Below, one piece after another: positions 34,681 through 43,058 of a stretch of DNA of 50,443 nt (positions within the stretch are counted from its first letter, which is position 1; each line of letters starts with the position of its first letter). The stretch spans positions 1 to 50,443 of the forward strand of contig CAJWHE010000014.1 in assembly GCA_913041145.1 (NCBI GenBank). The letters run 5' to 3'. Under the pieces are notes generated by a model, which worked only from the letters and a program-made list of their open reading frames with translations, had not been told where the DNA came from and ran no database searches. The position numbers and the translations under genes were made by a program. The DNA comes from an uncultured Paracoccaceae bacterium. GTDB taxonomy: Bacteria > Pseudomonadota > Alphaproteobacteria > Rhodobacterales > Rhodobacteraceae.

Positions 34681-35634
34681 TTGGTTTATAGCTTTCTTGT
34701 TGCTGGTTTTGGATTAGTAGTTTTGCTTTTGTCTGGAGACTTTCTTCTTAGGGGAGCTATTAGTGTTTCAAAAAAATTAGGTATTTCTAAATTAATTATT
34801 GGTCTTACGATTGTTGCATTTGGGACTTCCGCCCCTGAATTATTAATTTCTATAAGGGCGGTTCTAGATGGGGTTTCAGGTCTTGCGATAGGTAATGTTG
34901 TTGGCTCTAATATAGCCAATGTTTTGCTCGTGATTGGTTTGCCAGCTAGCGCTGCTGGATTGCGTTTGGTTGGTAAAGAAACTCAAAAGCCGTACTTAAT
35001 TATGTTGGCATCCAGTATTTTATTTATAAGTATCAGTTTTTTGGGAGTAATTAATTTAACGTCTGGTTTAATTTTATTTTTTGGATTTTGTTTTGTTCTT
35101 ATGTACACTGTAGTTACAGCAAATAAAAAAACATCCAACTTACAAATGAATATGGAAGCCACTCGGCAGGATCCAAACACAAAAACAATTACGGCAGTTT
35201 TTTTGATTTCTTTAGGTTTAGTTGGTCTCCCATTAGGAACACACATATTTGTCGATAGCGCTATAGAAATATCTCAGGGATTTGGAGTTTCAGAAGCATT
35301 AATTGGTTTGACGTTAGTCGCTGTTGGCACCTCACTGCCTGAGCTTGCAACTATGATAATGGCTACTTTTCGGCGTGAGTCAGATTTAGCTATAGGAAAT
35401 ATCATAGGGTCTAATGTGTTTAATCTACTAGCTATTATGGGGATTTCGAGTTTTTTTGGTAATATTACTGTCCCGTCCGAATTCTTGACCTTTGATTTGT
35501 GGTGTATGCTTTTTTCTTCTCTTTTGTTGGCGCCAATGGTATTTGGATGGTACGGTATTAGTCGTATAGGAGGTGTACTTTTGGTCTTACTATATGCTTT
35601 CTACCTTAGTTTTGTTGTTAGTGCGGGGATGTAA
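34681..35634 (+). CDS. Na+/Ca2+ exchanger family antiporter (YrbG-like)
   Basis: A 317-residue inner-membrane CaCA-family protein with about ten helices and the two inverted alpha-repeats: GTSAPELLIS with GNVVGSNIANVL in the first half, GTSLPELATM with GNIIGSNVFNLL in the second. It should exchange Ca2+ for Na+ or H+. The start is TTG 34681, unusual but supported because it abuts the previous stop and precedes the first helix at once. Its stop abuts the SDR ATG. Confidence 0.9.
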   Translation: MVYSFLVAGFGLVVLLLSGDFLLRGAISVSKKLGISKLIIGLTIVAFGTSAPELLISIRAVLDGVSGLAIGNVVGSNIANVLLVIGLPASAAGLRLVGKETQKPYLIMLASSILFISISFLGVINLTSGLILFFGFCFVLMYTVVTANKKTSNLQMNMEATRQDPNTKTITAVFLISLGLVGLPLGTHIFVDSAIEISQGFGVSEALIGLTLVAVGTSLPELATMIMATFRRESDLAIGNIIGSNVFNLLAIMGISSFFGNITVPSEFLTFDLWCMLFSSLLLAPMVFGWYGISRIGGVLLVLLYAFYLSFVVSAGM

Positions 35635-36423
35635 ATGGTGAAAGGTAATGCTTTAGTTACGGGAGCAGCTGGCAGATTAGGTAAGGCAATGGCGTTACAC
35701 CTAGCAGATTTAGGGTATAATGTTGTAGTACATTACATGTCATCTGCTATCGAAGCTGAAGAAGTAGTTTCATTAATTAAGAGTAAAGGTCAAAAAGCTG
35801 TTTCTATTCAGGCAGATCTCTTGAAGCCCAAGATTGTAGAAGAGTTAATTCCTAAAGCCGTGAAGGCAATAGGGGGAAACTTAAATGTATTAATTAATAA
35901 TGCTTCAATATTTGAGTATGATAATTTGAATACGTCTACATTAGAAAGTTGGGAAAGGCATATTGGTTCAAATCTTCAAGCTCCATTTTTTTTAACACAG
36001 GTATTTTCACGACAGGTTCCTGATATTAGTCTAGATGAAAATAACGAACCAATCTCCCATGCAGTCGTCATAAATATGATTGATCAACGCGTTAAAAAGC
36101 TCAATCCTGAATTTATGACGTATACGATTGCTAAGATGGGTCTTTGGGCTTTCACTCAGACAGCCGCACAAGCGTTAGCACCAAAAGTCCGTGTTAACGC
36201 TATTGGACCGGGCCCTACATTAAAGGCAGCAAAGCAGCCTCAGGAACATTTTTTAAAACAGCGTAGTAGGGTAATATTAGGGCGTGGTTCAAACAGTAAA
36301 GATATAGTTAAGGCAATGGAGTATATTATTAATGCCCCAGCTGTCACAGGGCAAATTTTTTGTGTTGACGGGGGCCAACATCTAAATTGGCAAGCATCAG
36401 ATATATTGGATGTAGAGTTTTAA
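35635..36423 (+). CDS. Pteridine reductase-like SDR (FolM/PTR1 type)
   Basis: A 262-residue short-chain dehydrogenase. The cofactor motif is TGAAGRLG (9-16) with Arg14, the TGxxxRxG form typical of pteridine reductases. The catalytic Ser of classical SDRs is replaced by D150, followed by Y163 and K167; the D-Y spacing of 13 and Y-K of 4 equal those of Leishmania PTR1 (D181, Y194, K198) as I recall. This supports NADPH-dependent reduction of dihydropterin or dihydrofolate rather than generic alcohol oxidation. VDGGQHL is near the end. It abuts the exchanger gene upstream; 277 noncoding bases follow. Confidence 0.85.
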   Translation: MVKGNALVTGAAGRLGKAMALHLADLGYNVVVHYMSSAIEAEEVVSLIKSKGQKAVSIQADLLKPKIVEELIPKAVKAIGGNLNVLINNASIFEYDNLNTSTLESWERHIGSNLQAPFFLTQVFSRQVPDISLDENNEPISHAVVINMIDQRVKKLNPEFMTYTIAKMGLWAFTQTAAQALAPKVRVNAIGPGPTLKAAKQPQEHFLKQRSRVILGRGSNSKDIVKAMEYIINAPAVTGQIFCVDGGQHLNWQASDILDVEF

Positions 36424-36593
36424 ATTACTTGTCCACTAATCTAATGTTCACAATAGCTTCTAAATAAAAAATACAATGTTTTCAGTGACTTGCAAAATAA
36501 AAAAAAATTTATGTAATAAAATCAATTACTTAATAGATAGTAAAAAAAGTAATAAAATTCAATAACTTACATAAAAATAAAGGAAAATTTACT

Positions 36594-36632
36594 ATGAAAG
36601 TAATTAATCCCCAAACTTATCCACAGCTATAG
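36594..36632 (+). CDS. Possible 12-codon leader peptide before uvrC
   Basis: ATG 36594 has a well-spaced AAGGA (36580-36584) and opens a 12-codon frame, MKVINPQTYPQL, ending at TAG 36630. It lies 68 bases before uvrC in an otherwise noncoding AT-rich region. A good ribosome-binding site on such a short frame suggests a leader peptide or a chance match; a small 5-bp stem (36620-36624 with 36632-36636) spans its stop. Confidence 0.2.
   Translation: MKVINPQTYPQL
36617..36625 (+). promoter_or_regulatory. Perfect DnaA box TTATCCACA
   Basis: The 9-mer is identical to the consensus DnaA box. It lies in the 277-base gap before uvrC, just after an A/T-dominated stretch (about 36460-36590). Two weaker relatives, TTGTCCACT at 36429-36437 and, on the other strand, CTGTCCACT at 36631-36639, flank it. 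A single exact box is more likely a DnaA-responsive control site or chance than an origin. Confidence 0.4.
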
Positions 36633-36700
36633 TGGACAGTTTCTTGAATTGTAGATACTTTAGAGCTGTTCTCAAAGAATTGATGTTCCTTAGGTAACTT

Positions 36701-38587
36701 ATGACCAATATTTCAAAGCTCAATGAAGTCGTTAGCCAAAGTATTCGAAATGGTAATGCGTGTATTTATGCCTATGTCAAGACGCTAGATAGTAGTCCTG
36801 GTGTATACCGGATGTTAGATAAAGATGATCAAGTTTTATATGTAGGAAAAGCAAAACACCTTAGGAATCGTGTTTCAAGTTATTCTCGACCATCAGGGCA
36901 TTCAGATCGTATTTTGCGCATGATTTCACAAACGCGATCAATGCTGTTTTTGACAACTGAGACAGAGATCGAGGCATTATTACTTGAGCAGAGTTTGATT
37001 AAAAACTTAAAACCAAAATATAATGTTTTATTACGAGATGACAAAAGTTTTGCCAGTATTCACTTAGATAAAAGCCATAGTTTCCCTCAAGTAAAGAAAC
37101 ATAGGGGGACTGAAAAAGGTATAGGTACTTTTTTTGGTCCTTTTGCAAATGCTGGGTCTATAGACAAGACATTAAACCAGCTGCAGAAGGCATTTTTATT
37201 ACGTAATTGCACAGACTCTATTTTTGAATCAAGGACACGGCCATGCCTAATGTACCAGATAAAACGCTGTAGCGCTCCATGTGTAGGTAATATTTCAAAA
37301 GAATCATATGGTGATTTAATTTCTAAGGCAGAGCAATTTCTATCAGGTAAGAGTAAGGAAATGCAAAAGAGTCTTGTGGACCAAATGAATATGGCATCGA
37401 GTTTGATGGAATTTGAGAAAGCTGCAGGGTTAAGGGACCGAATACAAGTTTTAAAAGAAGTTCAAACCCAAAAATCTTCGAATTTAGGTGGACTTCAAGA
37501 GGCAGATATAATCGCCCTTCATGTGGAGAAGGGTCGTGCTTGTGTGCAAGTATTTTTTATTAGAGCTTTCCAGAACTGGGGAAATAAAGATTACTTTCCC
37601 GACACGGGAGCTGGAGCAGATTCAGAAGAAATAATGAGAACGTTTCTTGGGCAATTTTATTCAAATAAGACACCCCCTTCGGTTATTTTATTAAGTAATG
37701 ATATACAAGATCGTGATCTTATTTCCTTAGTATTATCAAAAAAATCTGGAGTTAAGGTAAATTTAGCAGTACCTCGTCGTGGAAAAAAAATGGATATTGT
37801 TAATGGTGCGATGCGAAATGCACGAGAGAGCTTAGCCAGAAAATTGGCTAATACAGAAACACAAAAGAAATTAATATCTGGATTAACTAAAACTTTGAGT
37901 CTTGGCTCGAACCCAAATAGAATCGAAGTTTATGATAACTCCCACTTCCAAGGTAATGCTGCCGTGGGATGTATGATTGTTGCGGGAGAGGAAGGTTTTT
38001 CAAAAAAAGAATATAGAAAATTTAATATTAAGAGCAAACATATAAAATTAGGTGATGATTTTGCGATGATGCGAGAGGTGTTATTTCGACGATTCGAGCG
38101 GTTAAAAAAAGAAGATAAAGATAGGGTTGAAAAAAAATGGCCAGATTTAGTAATAATAGACGGTGGAGTTGGCCATTTATCAGTTGTGGCAAAAGTTATG
38201 AGCGAACTACAGCTTGAGGATATACCTTTACTTGGTGTTTCAAAGGGTCCCGACAGGAATGCTGGAAAGGAGGAGTTTCACAGTTTAGAACGTGGAACCT
38301 TTGCTCTAAAAAGTAATGACCCAGTACTATATTATGTGCAACGCTTAAGAGATGAAGCTCACAGATTTGCAATCGGTACACATCGCGCCAAGAGGTCTAA
38401 AAATCAATTTAAAAGCCAGTTAGATGAAATAGCTGGCATAGGGGGTAAAAGAAAAAAAGCGCTTCTGGAAAGTTTTGGGTCTGTTAAAGCTATTAGCCAA
38501 TCCACACAAATAGATATAGAGGCTGTTGATGGAATTTCTAGTCTACTTGCCCAAAGCATATATGAGTTCTTCCATGATAGTGAATGA
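36701..38587 (+). CDS. uvrC: Excinuclease ABC subunit C
   Basis: UvrC makes both incisions in nucleotide excision repair after UvrAB loads on damaged DNA. The 628-residue length is normal. In order: GIY-YIG nuclease (PGVYRM with VLYVGKAK), the Cys-rich CSAPCVG segment, a UVR helix hairpin that binds UvrB (about 215-250, MEFEKAAGLRDRI), the RNase H-like endonuclease (IEVYDNSH, with the catalytic Asp; VIIDGGVGH) and tandem HhH at the C-terminus (IAGIGGKRKKALL). ATG 36701 follows TTAGGTAACTT. It is the first gene of the uvrC-pgsA-moaD-moaE run, all joined by 4-base or 2-base junctions. Confidence 0.98.
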   Translation: MTNISKLNEVVSQSIRNGNACIYAYVKTLDSSPGVYRMLDKDDQVLYVGKAKHLRNRVSSYSRPSGHSDRILRMISQTRSMLFLTTETEIEALLLEQSLIKNLKPKYNVLLRDDKSFASIHLDKSHSFPQVKKHRGTEKGIGTFFGPFANAGSIDKTLNQLQKAFLLRNCTDSIFESRTRPCLMYQIKRCSAPCVGNISKESYGDLISKAEQFLSGKSKEMQKSLVDQMNMASSLMEFEKAAGLRDRIQVLKEVQTQKSSNLGGLQEADIIALHVEKGRACVQVFFIRAFQNWGNKDYFPDTGAGADSEEIMRTFLGQFYSNKTPPSVILLSNDIQDRDLISLVLSKKSGVKVNLAVPRRGKKMDIVNGAMRNARESLARKLANTETQKKLISGLTKTLSLGSNPNRIEVYDNSHFQGNAAVGCMIVAGEEGFSKKEYRKFNIKSKHIKLGDDFAMMREVLFRRFERLKKEDKDRVEKKWPDLVIIDGGVGHLSVVAKVMSELQLEDIPLLGVSKGPDRNAGKEEFHSLERGTFALKSNDPVLYYVQRLRDEAHRFAIGTHRAKRSKNQFKSQLDEIAGIGGKRKKALLESFGSVKAISQSTQIDIEAVDGISSLLAQSIYEFFHDSE

Positions 38588-38604
38588 GGAGATATACTAG
38601 TTTT

Positions 38605-39273
38605 ATGATTTGGAATTTTCCTAACATATTAACCGTGATGCGATTAGTAGCAGCGCCTGGTATTGTTGTGATGTTTTTATATTTTTCACGCCCCATGGCT
38701 GATTGGTTGGCACTAACTTTATTTCTAATAGCAGCAATTTCAGATTGGTTTGATGGTTATTTGGCTCGCTTATGGAAGCAAGAAAGTAAATTTGGCCAAA
38801 TGCTTGATCCAATAGCAGATAAAGCAATGGTGATAATCGCTTTATTGGTCATTACAGGGCTCTCAGGTATGAATCCATGGATATTATTACCTTCGACAAT
38901 TATCTTATTTAGGGAGGTATTCGTATCTGGACTACGAGAATTTTTAGGAGATTCAGCGAGCCTCTTACAGGTAACTAAACTGGCAAAATGGAAGACAGCG
39001 GTCCAAATGATTGCGATAGCCACACTATTTACTCAAGGTATATTTCAGCATTACCTGGAGCTCGAATTATGGGCTATGAATAAAAGTGCGTTAACATTGG
39101 CTATTTCAAATGCATCAGTTGAAACAGGTGGATCAACTTGGATATATTGGGAAGCTTATGCCCTTTGGATACTTGGTGTATTATTTCTGTGGTTGGCCAG
39201 TTTGTTAACTCTTGTATCTGGCATGGATTATTTTAGAAAATCAATACCCTATCTTAAGGATAATAATTTATGA
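38605..39273 (+). CDS. pgsA: CDP-diacylglycerol-glycerol-3-phosphate 3-phosphatidyltransferase
   Basis: An inner-membrane enzyme for the committed step to phosphatidylglycerol. The CDP-alcohol phosphatidyltransferase motif D-G-x2-A-R-x8-G-x3-D-x3-D is complete (DWFDGYLARLWKQ, then FGQMLDPIAD). 222 residues, with about five helices. The frame opens at ATG 38584 within the uvrC stop, but ATG 38605 gives the family start (MIWNFPNILT, compare MQFNIPTLLT in E. coli); GAGGAG lies 12 bases upstream. A longer hydrophilic stretch between the last helices is unusual. The stop overlaps moaD (ATGA). Confidence 0.95.
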   Translation: MIWNFPNILTVMRLVAAPGIVVMFLYFSRPMADWLALTLFLIAAISDWFDGYLARLWKQESKFGQMLDPIADKAMVIIALLVITGLSGMNPWILLPSTIILFREVFVSGLREFLGDSASLLQVTKLAKWKTAVQMIAIATLFTQGIFQHYLELELWAMNKSALTLAISNASVETGGSTWIYWEAYALWILGVLFLWLASLLTLVSGMDYFRKSIPYLKDNNL

Positions 39274-39521
39274 TAGTTCAGGTTTTGTATTTTTCATGGG
39301 TAAGAGAAAAAGTTGGGTTATCAAAAGAAACAATAGATACTGAGGCAAAAACTGTTTCAGATTTAATTATGGAGTTATGTATTAAAGATGAATGTTATAA
39401 GTTAGCATTTTCTAATTTGGATGTTATTCGGGTCGCTTTGGATCAAGAGTTGGCAGATCAGAACTCTTCCATGGAGGCTGTTAAAGAAGTAGCTTTTTTT
39501 CCTCCTATGACTGGAGGCTAA
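39270..39521 (+). CDS. moaD: Molybdopterin synthase small subunit MoaD
   Basis: An 83-residue ubiquitin-fold sulfur carrier ending in the required Gly-Gly (PPMTGG), which is thiocarboxylated and donates sulfur to precursor Z in molybdopterin synthesis. It overlaps pgsA by four bases and ends two bases before moaE, its enzyme partner. Confidence 0.95.
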   Translation: MIVQVLYFSWVREKVGLSKETIDTEAKTVSDLIMELCIKDECYKLAFSNLDVIRVALDQELADQNSSMEAVKEVAFFPPMTGG

Positions 39522-39523
39522 TA

Positions 39524-39973
39524 ATGAAGATAGTAGTTCAATTAGAGGCTTTTGATCCTGGGGAGGAGCTTGATAATTTTAAAGGCCAATTAAAATCCTC
39601 GGGAGCACTTGTTAGTTTTTCTGGTATAGTTCGGGATATCCCTGGTGGATTGAATCGAATAGAGATTGAGCATTATCCAATTATGACCGAAAAGGCTATA
39701 AACAAGATCTGTAGTGAGGCATGTTTACGTTGGGAATTGGAAGATCTAATGGTAATACATCGTTTTGGTAGTTTAAAAAAAGGTGAACTTATTATGATGG
39801 TTGCGACAGCGGCAAATCATCGTACTGATGCGTTTGAAGCTGCAGAATTTTTGATGGATTACCTAAAGTCGCGAGCACCATTTTGGAAAAAAGAAATAGG
39901 TTCTGCAAAAGCGAGTTGGGTAGTTTCAAAAGCTGTCGATGAAAAAGCATTAAGTCGATGGGAAACTTCTTAA
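39524..39973 (+). CDS. moaE: Molybdopterin synthase catalytic subunit MoaE
   Basis: A 149-residue catalytic subunit that binds MoaD and builds the dithiolene of molybdopterin. Family marks are the SFSGIVRD-like start of the core, LEIEHYPIMTE-type region, VIHRFGSLKKGE, and KSRAPFWKKE with the active-site lysines. It is the last gene of the uvrC operon; the small membrane protein gene converges on it 21 bases away. Confidence 0.96.
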   Translation: MKIVVQLEAFDPGEELDNFKGQLKSSGALVSFSGIVRDIPGGLNRIEIEHYPIMTEKAINKICSEACLRWELEDLMVIHRFGSLKKGELIMMVATAANHRTDAFEAAEFLMDYLKSRAPFWKKEIGSAKASWVVSKAVDEKALSRWETS

Positions 39974-39994
39974 CAGTTAATTATAGTATAAGTC

Positions 39995-40228
39995 TTAACC
40001 TTTCTTTGACTTTAATTTGGTTTTAGTCATGGTCTTTTGAGAAGTTTTTGGGTTTTGAATACTTACTTTCTCTCTTCCTAAAATACTTTTCAGTTGGTAT
40101 TTGTGAACAAGCCAAGATGCTAGGTAACCTAATGCGAAGGTTGCTAAGAGTATAAAAGTAATAGTAATGGTTAAACTAGTCTTGTCCAATTTTAGTGTCA
40201 CTTTCTTTAGTATCGATTGAAATGGCAT
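39995..40228 (-). CDS. Small single-pass membrane protein after the OmpA-domain gene
   Basis: A frame of 77 codons with one hydrophobic helix (about residues 19-41) and a strongly basic Lys/Thr-rich C-terminal tail. No family recognised. It follows the OmpA-domain gene on the same strand. ATG 40228 would overlap that gene by 53 bases; a GTG at 40201 (residue 10) would reduce this to 26 bases and still keep the helix. Tail and helix look like a genuine inner-membrane protein, but support is only composition and context. Confidence 0.5.
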   Translation of the reverse strand: MPFQSILKKVTLKLDKTSLTITITFILLATFALGYLASWLVHKYQLKSILGREKVSIQNPKTSQKTMTKTKLKSKKG

Positions 40229-42044
40229 TATTCACTAGCAGGTTAAATTCAATCCTTCGGTTAATCTCTCGGCCCTGCTCTGTTTTATTATCTGCTATTG
40301 GGTAAGCTTCGCCGTACCCCTTGGAGGTTAAATTTCTTACTAGAGTGCGTCGTGTCAAAAGAGCTGTTTTGACTGCTTCAGCACGAAGTTGACTTAGTTC
40401 GAGGTTCATTTTTTCGCTACCTTGGCTGTCGGTGTGCCCGCCAATTTCTATTTTAATATTTTCACACTTTTTTAGTATAGTTGCTATTTTTTTTATTGCT
40501 ACTCTGGAGGAACCTTTAATTTCTGCTGAAGCAGGCTCAAAAATAATTTTTTCACTAATTAATATATCTTTAATACTATTTACACACTCCTGAGGACTCA
40601 TTTTAACAGGTTTAGGGTTTAGGGATTTGTCATAAAAGATGTTAGTTTCAATAATGATAGCTTCATTTAAATTATTTTTTAAAAAATTTCTAACTTTCTT
40701 AGTTCCTAGTATTGAATCACTTGTTCCACTGACTTTTAATTTATTAGCATCTACTAACAGTATACCCATGTGTAGATGTTTTAATGCATCCATTCCTACA
40801 GTTGCATTTTTTGTTAAGGTTTTTGGGAGTTCCTTATTCAGAGTTAGATCTAGGTTTATAACAGAATTAGAAAATACTGCTTTTGCATATTTATAGATTA
40901 TTTGCTCTTCTAGTTTGGTTCCTAACTGCCCTTTTATGACTATATTACCCAGAGAACTTTTTTCAATTCGAAGTCCTGAGTGTTTTAGTAATACAGGCTT
41001 GTTAGCTTTTGCTTCTGTCTCTAGTTTTATGTTTAGTGTAAACTCCTTAGGTAATATCTTTTTATAGGTTTCAATTATCTTTTTTATAGCGCTTTTCTCT
41101 TTATCTATTTTTGTAAAGAAATCGATTTGTAAGTCAGAAATTCGTACTGAGCCTTGTCCAATAGAGTGTAAGCTTTGTACGCTTGAAATTATAGCTTTTT
41201 CCCAATTAGGAGAGGGAGAACCGATCCCAATTGGGCATAGAGCTGGTTCTCTTAATGATAGGTTTTGAATCGCTGTGAGAATTAAGTTTTGACTATCTAA
41301 GCTTATCGAAGAACAGCTTTTTAAAACCCTATTATCTTTTTTGATTATATATTCAAAAGTAAAAGGAGAGATTAGAGGTTTTGGGAATACAAGACTTATT
41401 TTTACAGATAAACTGCTTGGAGCTTTGGCACGTATTTTTTTAGTTAATAACTCAGCATCTCTACTATTTAGTGCTGCAGCTGAAATTTGTATATTATCAC
41501 CTTTTATTGATATAGATACTTGTGAGAATAATGAGAGAGACCAGATCACAAAGTCTAAATTTTTATCTGATAAATCCATACTTAATGGCGTCAAGCTCTC
41601 AAAAATACTTATGTTTTTTTTCACATTAGGAAATTTTTGTAAAACTTTAAAAAATTTTTCTTCATAGTTTTTATTTGGAACAATTCCAGTTACCGAAATC
41701 TCAGCATTATTACGAGCTAGGTTTATTCGAAAATTAGGCTCTTCTTGGGCGGCTAATGAAGAAACTGTAGTATGGTCAATTAGTCGAGAGGGAGAGACTA
41801 CGGATTGTATAAGTTTAATAGCTTCTAATTTTGATAACCTAGAGGGTGCCTCTCCGCTTAAAGAAACCTTTAAACCATCAACATTTAATTTTATCCACTT
41901 AATTTTATTTAAAGTTACCTCATTATTGATCTTTTTATATAGTGTCTGCTCTATTAAAGACGATAAAGAAAATGCAATTACAAACAGCAAGGATGTAGCA
42001 ATGAGGAAAGATATAAGGTGTTTATAATTTAATGAGTTGATCAA
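40176..42044 (-). CDS. OmpA-domain envelope protein with long N-terminal region
   Basis: A 622-residue envelope protein. It begins with one membrane helix (about residues 9-32), either an uncleaved anchor or signal, followed by about 470 residues of repetitive alpha/beta units resembling BON-like modules (for example ISVTGIVPNKNYEEKFFKV), and ends with an OmpA C-terminal domain that binds peptidoglycan: IGGHTDSQGSEKMNLELSQ, then LRAEAV, and INRRIEF. AAGAGA lies before ATG 42044. Precise role unknown; it likely links inner membrane or periplasm to the cell wall. It reads downstream of ubiA on the minus strand, 36 bases later. Confidence 0.85.
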   Translation of the reverse strand: MINSLNYKHLISFLIATSLLFVIAFSLSSLIEQTLYKKINNEVTLNKIKWIKLNVDGLKVSLSGEAPSRLSKLEAIKLIQSVVSPSRLIDHTTVSSLAAQEEPNFRINLARNNAEISVTGIVPNKNYEEKFFKVLQKFPNVKKNISIFESLTPLSMDLSDKNLDFVIWSLSLFSQVSISIKGDNIQISAAALNSRDAELLTKKIRAKAPSSLSVKISLVFPKPLISPFTFEYIIKKDNRVLKSCSSISLDSQNLILTAIQNLSLREPALCPIGIGSPSPNWEKAIISSVQSLHSIGQGSVRISDLQIDFFTKIDKEKSAIKKIIETYKKILPKEFTLNIKLETEAKANKPVLLKHSGLRIEKSSLGNIVIKGQLGTKLEEQIIYKYAKAVFSNSVINLDLTLNKELPKTLTKNATVGMDALKHLHMGILLVDANKLKVSGTSDSILGTKKVRNFLKNNLNEAIIIETNIFYDKSLNPKPVKMSPQECVNSIKDILISEKIIFEPASAEIKGSSRVAIKKIATILKKCENIKIEIGGHTDSQGSEKMNLELSQLRAEAVKTALLTRRTLVRNLTSKGYGEAYPIADNKTEQGREINRRIEFNLLVNNAISIDTKESDTKIGQD

Positions 42045-42080
42045 GATTTGTCTCTTACATTTACATGAAATTTGATAATA

Positions 42081-43046
42081 TTATAGAAAAAGCGACGCTA
42101 CCAGAAATATTATAGGAATAAATCCTGCATTTCGGTTCGAACGAAATATTTTCAAACACGACACCCAATCCCTGATGTCTAATTTAGAAACTTGCCAAAC
42201 TAAATGAATACCAAATCCTACTATACCAAGGATACAAATAATTACCTTACTTGAATTGTTAATAAAAAATAAAGCATCCAAAACTGCAATTATATAAAAA
42301 GACATTGTTAATATTATAAAAATGATCAGCCATTTAATTGAATTAGTTCCAAAAAAGATAGCAGTCGATTTAATACCAATCAAGGCATCATCATCTGTGT
42401 CTTGATGAGCATAAATAGTATCATAAAAGAGGGTCCAGAAAATACCAGACAAGTATAGAAAAATAGCTGGGGAATCGATTGAGCCCGTATGAGCTGACCA
42501 AGAGAGTAATACCCCCCAATTAAATGCAATTCCTAGGAATATTTGTGGCCACCAAGTGAACCTTTTGGCAAAAGGATAAATAATGACGGGTATTATGGAT
42601 AATAAGCCAACTAAAATTGCCACTTTATTAAACGATATCAATATTAAAAAAGCCAGCAAAAGTTGTGTGAATAGCCATATATAGGCTGATGATATATTAA
42701 TTTGTTTGGCTGGAAGAGGGCGGTGTCGAGTTCTTTCGACCTTAAAATCGATATCTTTATCAACGATGTCATTCCAAGTACAACCGGCTCCTCGCATCAA
42801 GATAGCACCGATTCCACATCCTACCACAATCCATAGATCTAAAAGTTGAAAACCCAAGCTATCTGATGTTGATGCAAGAAGTGCTCCCCACCAACAAGGA
42901 AGCAGTAAGAGCCAAGTACCTATTGGCCTATCTACTCTACTTAACCTCAAGTATGGCTGACTCCAAGACGGAGCTTTTTTATTAACCCAGTTATTTGATA
43001 CGGTGTCAGCTACGAGTCCCACTGGTGTTTGACGATCCTTAGACAT
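42081..43046 (-). CDS. ubiA: 4-hydroxybenzoate polyprenyltransferase
   Basis: An inner-membrane prenyltransferase of ubiquinone synthesis that joins the polyprenyl chain to 4-hydroxybenzoate. 321 residues with about eight helices and both Asp-rich prenyl-diphosphate motifs: NDIVDKDID and DTIYAHQDTDDD. The extra about 30 residues before RLSRVDRPIGTW are usual in alphaproteobacteria. AAGG lies nine bases before ATG 43046. It is divergent from rsmE with only 12 bases between the two start codons. Confidence 0.96.
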   Translation of the reverse strand: MSKDRQTPVGLVADTVSNNWVNKKAPSWSQPYLRLSRVDRPIGTWLLLLPCWWGALLASTSDSLGFQLLDLWIVVGCGIGAILMRGAGCTWNDIVDKDIDFKVERTRHRPLPAKQINISSAYIWLFTQLLLAFLILISFNKVAILVGLLSIIPVIIYPFAKRFTWWPQIFLGIAFNWGVLLSWSAHTGSIDSPAIFLYLSGIFWTLFYDTIYAHQDTDDDALIGIKSTAIFFGTNSIKWLIIFIILTMSFYIIAVLDALFFINNSSKVIICILGIVGFGIHLVWQVSKLDIRDWVSCLKIFRSNRNAGFIPIIFLVASLFL

Positions 43047-43058
43047 ATAATTGGCCTT

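Noticed and set aside
36424-36700. Chromosome replication origin
   Set aside because: Only one exact DnaA box, and no origin-type neighbours such as dnaA, parA or gidA; kept as a regulatory observation only.
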